Source: Rhodopirellula sp. (GTDB taxonomy: Bacteria; Planctomycetota; Planctomycetia; Pirellulales; Pirellulaceae). Taken from it: DNA of 48,763 nt. The notes below the pieces were generated by a model, which ran no database searches, was not told the origin of the DNA, and saw nothing but the letters and a program-made list of their open reading frames with translations. This document shows positions 43,045 through 48,763 of the stretch, piece after piece. How positions within the stretch are numbered: position 1 is the stretch's first letter; every line of letters starts with the position of its first letter. Location: contig JAHELS010000020.1 in the NCBI GenBank assembly GCA_024644085.1, positions 1 through 48,763 of the forward strand. The letters run 5' to 3'. The position numbers and the translations under genes were made by a program.

Positions 43045-44733
43045 ATGGGCCTGTTTGGCACAATTCAACAAGCTTCGGGCGCGCTGCAGGCGGCCGAGAT
43101 CGGGCTTCAGGTCGTCGGCAATAACATTGCCAACGCCAACACACCAGGCTACATCCGCCAAGAGCTCCAACAGGCCTCATCGGTCGCGGTTCGCGAAGGC
43201 GGATTGATCAAGGGGCACGGTGTTCGCCCCACGGGAATCGTCCAGGCGATCGACAACGCGCTGGCCGAACGAATGTTCAGTGCCAACACGGCGCTCTCGG
43301 GCGCCGAGGCGCTGGAAAAGGCATACACGCAGTTGGAAGAGTTGACGACCGATCTCGATAACTCGGGACTCGGACAGCAGTTGTCGCTGTTCAACAACGC
43401 GATGCATGAATTGTCGGCACAACCGGGTGATTCATCACTTCGCGATTTTGTCATTCTGCAGGGCGAAACGCTGACTGCGAATATCAAGCGAAGTCGGCAA
43501 GCAGCATTGGACCGTCGTGAACTCTGGAACGCCGATCTCGACCAGATTTCGGACCAGGTCAATCGGTTGACCCATCGGATCGCGCGATTGAACCTCGACA
43601 TCGCCACGATCGAAGGGGGCGGCTTGATCCACAGTGACGCCACCGGGTTGAGGGACCAACGACTGCGTGACCTGGATGAATTGTCCAAGATCATTGACAT
43701 CAACATCCAGGAACAGGAGAGCGGAGCGGTCGCCGTGTTTGTGGGTGGCGACTACATCGTCAGCAACGGAAATTCGCGCGAAGTTTACACTGCGTACAAC
43801 CTCAAAACAGGCGGAAACGAAGTTCGTATTATCGAAACCGATTCGCCGTTAGAAGTCAGTGGCGGTGTGATGGCCGCGACGCTCGAAGCACGCGATACCG
43901 TGTTTGGTGATTATGTCGACAGCCTCGACGCGATGGCTGGTGCATTGATTCGCAGCGTCAATGAAGTCCATTCCCAAGGCCAGGGGCGACAGGGATACAG
44001 TGAGCTCACGTCGAGCGTCGCGGGCCAGACGGGTGTGCCCCTGGTCGATGCCGAATTGCCGTGGTTGCCACGAAACGGCACGTTCGATATGAGCCTGATC
44101 GACGAAGACAAGAAGACGATCACGTCGCATCGGATCTCAGTCCGCATGCTTGGTCAGGTCACCGACTCGACAATCAATTCGATTGTCGCGGATATCGATG
44201 CGATTGAGGGCATCACCGCGAACGTAACCGCCGAAGGACGGGTTGAAATCAAATCGGACTCGCCGACATCGACCTTCGTATTCGGCGAAGATACGACCGG
44301 GTTTCTTGCGACGATGGGAATCAACACGTTCTTTGTGGGGCGGAACGCCGTCGACATCGCGGTCAACGATTACGTCAAGGAGGACGCCGATTTTCTTGCC
44401 GTCAGCAAAGGTGGGATCGGCGAAGACACCGATACACTGACCGCGTTGGTCGATATCGTCGACCAGCCATTGGAATACCTTGACGGCCGTTCGCCTCGCG
44501 AGTCATACGAGAATACGATCGCCGGCCTCGGTCAAAAAATCAGCCTGCAAAAGAGCGCGACCGAGGGTCTGCGCAGTTTTCACGCGACCCTCGAAAGCCA
44601 ACACCTGGCGATCACCGGGGTGAACATCGACGAAGAGGCGATCAAGATGATCACCTACCAGCGTGCGTTTCAAGCCTCGTCGCGAGTGATCGCCACCGCC
44701 GCGGAAATGCTCGAGTTGCTCGTTTCGCTCTAG
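43045..44733 (+). CDS. flgK: Flagellar hook-associated protein FlgK (HAP1)
   Basis: A 562-residue hook-filament junction protein. The N-terminus LFGTIQQASGALQAAEIGLQ followed by VVGNNIANANTPGY is the rod/hook-family signature with the ANxxTPGY motif. The C-terminal GVNIDEEAIKMITYQRAFQA followed by ASRVIATAAEMLELLV is the matching helix and is diagnostic for FlgK together with the long helical middle (about 90-230). The central variable domain includes SHRISVRMLGQVTDSTINSI, which is a hook-IN-like strand-helix unit. The length is normal. FlgK is secreted by the flagellar export apparatus and forms the first junction ring. Neither flgL nor flgN is visible; the next gene is an ECF sigma factor 242 bases away, so the gene may be isolated from the rest of the flagellar set. 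Confidence 0.93.
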   Translation: MGLFGTIQQASGALQAAEIGLQVVGNNIANANTPGYIRQELQQASSVAVREGGLIKGHGVRPTGIVQAIDNALAERMFSANTALSGAEALEKAYTQLEELTTDLDNSGLGQQLSLFNNAMHELSAQPGDSSLRDFVILQGETLTANIKRSRQAALDRRELWNADLDQISDQVNRLTHRIARLNLDIATIEGGGLIHSDATGLRDQRLRDLDELSKIIDINIQEQESGAVAVFVGGDYIVSNGNSREVYTAYNLKTGGNEVRIIETDSPLEVSGGVMAATLEARDTVFGDYVDSLDAMAGALIRSVNEVHSQGQGRQGYSELTSSVAGQTGVPLVDAELPWLPRNGTFDMSLIDEDKKTITSHRISVRMLGQVTDSTINSIVADIDAIEGITANVTAEGRVEIKSDSPTSTFVFGEDTTGFLATMGINTFFVGRNAVDIAVNDYVKEDADFLAVSKGGIGEDTDTLTALVDIVDQPLEYLDGRSPRESYENTIAGLGQKISLQKSATEGLRSFHATLESQHLAITGVNIDEEAIKMITYQRAFQASSRVIATAAEMLELLVSL

Positions 44734-44926
44734 GTTCGCGCCACCACGGCATCAATGTCCGTGTGCGAGCACCGATCTGAAAACGACCGCCGCATCCCCT
44801 CTCGGGCGTCCGCCGTCGCCGTGACCCTGTTAATCTGGGGCTTTCTCGCCACTGGACGGACCCTCAACCGGACCATTCAACCGGGCCGTCGTCCCCGGCG
44901 ATTCGGCCGGAAAACCCGATTTGCCG

Positions 44927-44942
44927 CAGATTCGCAAATCTG
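44927..44942. promoter_or_regulatory. Small inverted repeat upstream of the ECF sigma gene
   Basis: CAGATT and AATCTG are exact reverse complements around CGCA, 33 bases before the sigma start codon. It could be an operator or a leader hairpin. The remaining 242-base gap after flgK shows no gene; nothing else supports function. Confidence 0.25.
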
Positions 44943-44975
44943 TGTCGCCGCCACGGTCGTCTTACCTGCAGACCC

Positions 44976-45518
44976 ATGGACATCACGCCCCAATCTTCCG
45001 ACGTGCAAGAGGCGGCGGACTGCAGCCACAGGCTGGAGACGCTGTTTCATGACGCGCATGGCGAGATTCTCGGCACGCTGTTCTACGTGGTCGGAAACAT
45101 GGAAGACGCACGAGATGCCCTGCAAGAAACCTTTTTGAAGTGTTGGCGGCATCGTCAACAAGTCGAACAGATTACCAACTTGCGCGCCTGGGTATTTCGA
45201 ATCGCGCTCAACACAGGCCGTGATTGTCGCAAAGCCGCATGGAATCGGCGACGGCAATCGATTGTCGAGGACACACCGATGGTATCGACATCCGACTCGC
45301 CCGATGCGGGTCTGCTAAGAGACGAAGAGTTACGGACCCTTCAGCAAGCAGTGCTGATGCTGCGCGATGAAGAGCAGGAAGTGTTCCTGCTACGCCAGAA
45401 CGGTTCGATGACTTATGAACAGATCGCCGAAGCGACCTCGCTTCCATTGGGAACAGTCAAGACACGAATGCGAGCCGCCATCGGCAAACTGCGCGAAGCT
45501 GTGGGAGGTCCGTCATGA
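44976..45518 (+). CDS. ECF-type RNA polymerase sigma factor
   Basis: A 180-residue group IV sigma factor. Region 2 covers about residues 18-90, with the core-binding NMEDARDALQETFLKCW and the DNA-melting segment NLRAWVFRIALNTGRDCRK. Region 4 covers about 117-173, with TYEQIAEATSLPLGTVKTRM as the -35-binding helix-turn-helix. There is no C-terminal extension. The start ATG at 44976 lacks a strong ribosome-binding site. The gene overlaps the next one in ATGA (45515-45518), the usual arrangement of an ECF sigma with its anti-sigma factor. Such operons are often autoregulated. It probably directs RNA polymerase to a small envelope-response regulon; targets cannot be deduced from this window. Confidence 0.93.
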   Translation: MDITPQSSDVQEAADCSHRLETLFHDAHGEILGTLFYVVGNMEDARDALQETFLKCWRHRQQVEQITNLRAWVFRIALNTGRDCRKAAWNRRRQSIVEDTPMVSTSDSPDAGLLRDEELRTLQQAVLMLRDEEQEVFLLRQNGSMTYEQIAEATSLPLGTVKTRMRAAIGKLREAVGGPS

Positions 45519-48500
45519 GATTTAAAAACAAAGAACAACTGAGACAATTGCTGCTCGAGCTTCACTACGATCTGCTCGATGACGACGAAGCCGCCAGCGT
45601 GCGCACCGCGATCGCCAACGATCCGGATGTGGCCGCCGAGTGGGCAACCACCCTGCGGTTGGCAGGCAAGTTTGCCGATGCCGCCCGATTCCAGGGTGCC
45701 ACTCTTCCGGAGATCGACACGGAACGATTGGCTGGAACGGTCGATTCGCCGTCAATCACCAACGGCAAACCGGCCGCGGATGATCCGATCCTCGCGGATC
45801 TGGTCCACCAAGGGGACACGCCCCGCGCCGCTGAGAACGATCAAGTCGCCGTTACCCGCCCGCGCCGTTGGTGGTTCGGCTCGTTTTCGATCGCCGCGAC
45901 TGCTGCGGCAATCGGGATGATGATGATCGGCTCCTGGTACTTCGAGCGTGTTCCCGAGGCTCCGATATCGGTCGTCCGCGTGGAAGCGGAACCCGTTCTG
46001 TCTCCATCGGCCGAATCAACCAATGAGTTTCGATTCGTAACCAAACGCCTCGATGCTCACTCGTCATCGATAAGCGGATTCCCGGTCACGCCGGCAACCC
46101 TTTCCTTTTCGGTGTTGGCCAAGAACACCGTCCTTTTTTCTGGTACGGCGCAAACCGATCGCGATGGCTCGGGACGGATTTCATTGCCGCCTGATTTGGT
46201 CATCCCGCAGGATGCAAAGCTTCACGTCACAGCCCGTTCGGTCGATGGAAAGTTGTCCGAAAGCAGTATCGCCGTTCCGCTCGAGCCGACGCGATGCTTG
46301 ACGCACCTCATTGTGGATCGGCCGGTTTACCGGCCGGGCGAAACGGTTTTCTTTCGCTCGGTGACTCTGCAGCGGGCATCGCTGCGAGTTAACTCCGACG
46401 TCCCGATTCGATTCGAGTTGGTCGATCCGAGCGGTGCTGTCGTTCCAGGTCTGTTCACCGAAGGGGTCACCGACCGGGGTGTCGGAAACGGTTCGTTTAA
46501 CATCCCATCGACCGCACCCGGCGGTCCCTACAAGTTGGTAGCGCGAAGCCTTGACGGGTTTTTCCCTGACGAAGAATGCGAGTTCCAAGTCCGAGCCTAC
46601 CGCGTGCCCCGAATCAAAAAGGAACTGGAGTTCCGCAAACGGAGCTACGGCCCGGGCGAAAAAGTGGAAGCCGACTTTTCCGCCGTTCGTGCCGAGGGCG
46701 GCCCGCTCGCCGATGCGATGGTACGAGTCACCGCGACGGTGGACGGCGATGTCATTCACCAATCGACGGCAACCACCTCCGCAGCGGGAACTTGCCTCGT
46801 TTCGTTCGATCTTCCCGCGTTGATCGAGGAAGGTGCGGGCCAGTTGTCGATTGCGATTGACGACGGTGGAACCGTGGAAACGAAGTCCAAGACGATCCCG
46901 ATTCAAATCGGCCGCGTGATCGTGGACTTTTACGCCGAAGGCGGCTATCTGGTCGACGGTCTGGAGAATCGGGTTTACTTCACCGCACGCGACACACTGG
47001 GCAACCCGATCCACATCGAAGGCGAAATCCTTGACCGATCGGGACAGGGCGTCGCGTCGGTCGAAACCACGCGAGACGGGATGGGCCGTTTTTCAATGGT
47101 CCCCGATCGTGGCCAACGATACACGCTGAAAGTGACCACCCCCCTGGACGTATCCAACAGCCCGAAATTGCCGGCGGTCGTGAAGGATTTGCCGGTCATC
47201 GATACCGGTAAAGGCGTGTTCGAACCGGGCAGACCGATCACGATGACCGTGCGAGCCAACGCGCCGAAAACCACGATCGTCCGTGCCGTGTGCCGCGGAC
47301 GGCTCGTCGGCGAACAGAAAGTGAGATTGCACGTCGGTGAGAATTCGCTGCGGGTGCCCCTGAGCGACAGCGCCGGCGGTGTGATCCGCGTGACGCTGTT
47401 TGACACCGCGAGTGTCCCGGCTAGACCGCTGGTCGAACGGTTGGTTTATCGGCGAAATGAAAAGCAGTTACAGGTCGAGATTGTCGATGCCGAGTCGGCA
47501 CTCGAGCGATCGCCGGGCGAGCCGTTGCGGTTGACGTTGCAAGTCCGCGATGAGACGGGCGAACCGACACCGGCCGTACTCGGCGTCGCGGTCGTGGATG
47601 ATGCTTCGCTAAGCCTGGACGAAACCGAACGGCCGGAGTTGCGGACTCATTTTCTGTTGACCAGCGAAGTCGAAAAACCTGAGGACCTGGAGCATGCGAA
47701 TTTCTATCTCAGCGACGATCCGGAAGCAGCCGAGTCTCTCGATCTGCTGCTGGGGACCCAGGGATGGCGGCGATTCGTCAGCGGATCGGCCTCGCAACCG
47801 AACGTCGATTTTCGTGAACAACTGATTCGGTTGATTGAACTCGATGGCGACGCACTGGCTGTGGATAGGGCGCGCTATGAAAACGTGAGCAACTTTGCCC
47901 AGCAATGGCTCGATTATCGCGCGGCGCTGCGATCGGCGTGGAACCGATTGGTTGTCGAAGCAAGAATGCTGATGTTCATCATCCTGTTCGTTTGGCTGTT
48001 CACGATGATGTTGCAGATGCGTCGCCAGGCACGAGTGAATGTTGCCCTTTGGCTGCTCGTCGCGTCAACCTGCTGGATGATCAACGGATGCGGGGGTGGC
48101 CGCGAAGCAAGTGTGGTCAGCGCCGATGCGACCCGCTCACCGGACCAATTCGCAGTAGAAGAAATGATGGAAATGGCGGATGAATCGGGAGCTGCGCCTG
48201 TTCCAGCAATTGGTTTCGATGATCGCACACGGACCGAACCCTCGGATCCGTTGAGCACCGGTCCAAGTGTAGGAGGAAAACCACGAGAACCATCACTTGT
48301 AAAATCAGCAATCTCGGCCATCCCCGGATCATTTCTGGACGATCCTTCGGTGGCAGGATTTCGAGATCGCATGAATCGGGGCGACGGCGCCAGCGCTCAG
48401 CGGTTGATATCCGAGCAGGATCTGCAGCGATTGCTGGCCGCCCGCGGATTGGATGCCGAAGCACTGGCCGATCAATTGATCGATGAATTACGGTTCCCCG

Positions 48501-48763
48501 TCCGCCAATACGCGCACCGCCACCAGGGCGGCGACAGCGAGGTCCGCGAAGACTTTACCGAGACGTTGTTTTGGCAACCGATGTTGATCACCGACTCGGA
48601 AGGCCGCGCGACGATTCGATTTGATCTGTCAGACTCAGTCACCACGTTCCGCGTCAAGGTCGACGGACATTCCAACGACGGACGCATCGGGTCGGGTGGA
48701 GGTGACGTTGTTTCGCGTCTGCCGTTCCAGATCGAACCGAAATTACCGCTTGAGGTGACCACG
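45515..48763 (+). CDS. Anti-sigma-like/transmembrane/alpha-2-macroglobulin-like fusion (3' end outside window)
   Basis: The frame is open from ATG 45515 to the window end (1,083 codons seen). Residues 1-60 (LELHYDLLDDDEAASVRTAI ... DPDVAAEW) look like the cytoplasmic N-terminus of planctomycete anti-sigma proteins, without a zinc-binding HxxxCxxC. A transmembrane helix follows at about 119-142 (GSFSIAATAAAIGMMMIGSW). The exported part contains an MG2-like repeat (DRPVYRPGETVFFR, about 265), GGYLVDGLENRVYF, and near 1013 the macroglobulin signature DFTETLFWQPMLITDSEGRA followed by SDSVTTFRV. No thioester CGEQ is seen before the cut. A second hydrophobic pair (about 818-858) ends in INGCGGG (Cys859), resembling a lipobox. 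The gene overlaps the sigma gene by four bases, implying a partner relationship. Macroglobulins trap proteases; a sensing role here is inference. Confidence 0.85.
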   Translation, partial: MRFKNKEQLRQLLLELHYDLLDDDEAASVRTAIANDPDVAAEWATTLRLAGKFADAARFQGATLPEIDTERLAGTVDSPSITNGKPAADDPILADLVHQGDTPRAAENDQVAVTRPRRWWFGSFSIAATAAAIGMMMIGSWYFERVPEAPISVVRVEAEPVLSPSAESTNEFRFVTKRLDAHSSSISGFPVTPATLSFSVLAKNTVLFSGTAQTDRDGSGRISLPPDLVIPQDAKLHVTARSVDGKLSESSIAVPLEPTRCLTHLIVDRPVYRPGETVFFRSVTLQRASLRVNSDVPIRFELVDPSGAVVPGLFTEGVTDRGVGNGSFNIPSTAPGGPYKLVARSLDGFFPDEECEFQVRAYRVPRIKKELEFRKRSYGPGEKVEADFSAVRAEGGPLADAMVRVTATVDGDVIHQSTATTSAAGTCLVSFDLPALIEEGAGQLSIAIDDGGTVETKSKTIPIQIGRVIVDFYAEGGYLVDGLENRVYFTARDTLGNPIHIEGEILDRSGQGVASVETTRDGMGRFSMVPDRGQRYTLKVTTPLDVSNSPKLPAVVKDLPVIDTGKGVFEPGRPITMTVRANAPKTTIVRAVCRGRLVGEQKVRLHVGENSLRVPLSDSAGGVIRVTLFDTASVPARPLVERLVYRRNEKQLQVEIVDAESALERSPGEPLRLTLQVRDETGEPTPAVLGVAVVDDASLSLDETERPELRTHFLLTSEVEKPEDLEHANFYLSDDPEAAESLDLLLGTQGWRRFVSGSASQPNVDFREQLIRLIELDGDALAVDRARYENVSNFAQQWLDYRAALRSAWNRLVVEARMLMFIILFVWLFTMMLQMRRQARVNVALWLLVASTCWMINGCGGGREASVVSADATRSPDQFAVEEMMEMADESGAAPVPAIGFDDRTRTEPSDPLSTGPSVGGKPREPSLVKSAISAIPGSFLDDPSVAGFRDRMNRGDGASAQRLISEQDLQRLLAARGLDAEALADQLIDELRFPVRQYAHRHQGGDSEVREDFTETLFWQPMLITDSEGRATIRFDLSDSVTTFRVKVDGHSNDGRIGSGGGDVVSRLPFQIEPKLPLEVTT

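Noticed and set aside
44755-45138. A 127-codon plus-strand frame before and across the sigma gene
   Set aside because: It overlaps the first third of the well-supported ECF sigma gene in another frame, has no recognisable domain, and its composition is that of out-of-frame GC-rich DNA.
45515-48763. Thioester (CGEQ) motif of alpha-2-macroglobulin
   Set aside because: Not found in the visible 1,083 codons; it would lie downstream of the window end, so presence or absence cannot be judged.
1-48763. tRNA, rRNA or known riboswitch
   Set aside because: No cloverleaf, rRNA-like stretch or recognised aptamer was noticed by eye in the intergenic regions; a covariance-model search could not be run.

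Overview
The window looks like a chromosomal segment of a planctomycete, most likely a Rhodopirellula/Pirellulaceae relative. The main signs are an 18.5-kb gene whose product starts with an LEPR-XLL motif (LEPRQLLAG) and ends in a dockerin-like domain, a pseudopilin operon containing a GspK-like protein of about 2,200 residues, an ECF sigma factor overlapping a membrane-anchored macroglobulin-like protein, and palindromic elements between genes. No rRNA, tRNA, transposase, integrase or CRISPR array was recognised. All taxonomic statements are inference from protein style, not from a marker gene.

Layout: (1) 1-11143 (+): four pseudopilin or type II secretion-like genes overlapping by 1-4 bases (TAATG, ATGA, TGATG), the first cut by the window edge. 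(2) 11144-11818: gene-free and rich in inverted repeats, then a small membrane-anchored unknown protein. (3) 12543-16873 (+): a pyrophosphate-type phosphofructokinase, a repeat-filled gap, then a sugar-acid dehydratase (IlvD/Edd family) and a DapA-family lyase that look like a pentonate degradation pair. (4) 16914-19893 (-): phosphatidylserine decarboxylase, phosphatidylserine synthase and a PmtA-like methyltransferase, which together could make PS, PE and methylated PE/PC. (5) 20043-23728 (+): L-aspartate oxidase, a class 3 lipase and a MoxR-type ATPase. (6) 24218-42694 (+): the giant secreted or surface protein. (7) 42791-42877: a 19-bp tandem repeat, then flgK. (8) 44976-48763 (+): ECF sigma factor and, overlapping it, a protein joining an anti-sigma-like N-terminus, a membrane segment and an alpha-2-macroglobulin-like region, cut by the window end.

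The strongest candidates for something new are the sigma/anti-sigma-macroglobulin pair, which could couple an envelope macroglobulin to transcription, and the architecture of the giant protein. The latter carries a matrixin-like domain without its zinc ligands, a family of 'FEF' modules whose main array seems to interrupt an Ig-like domain, and three copies of a 75-residue module set into unrelated domain contexts.
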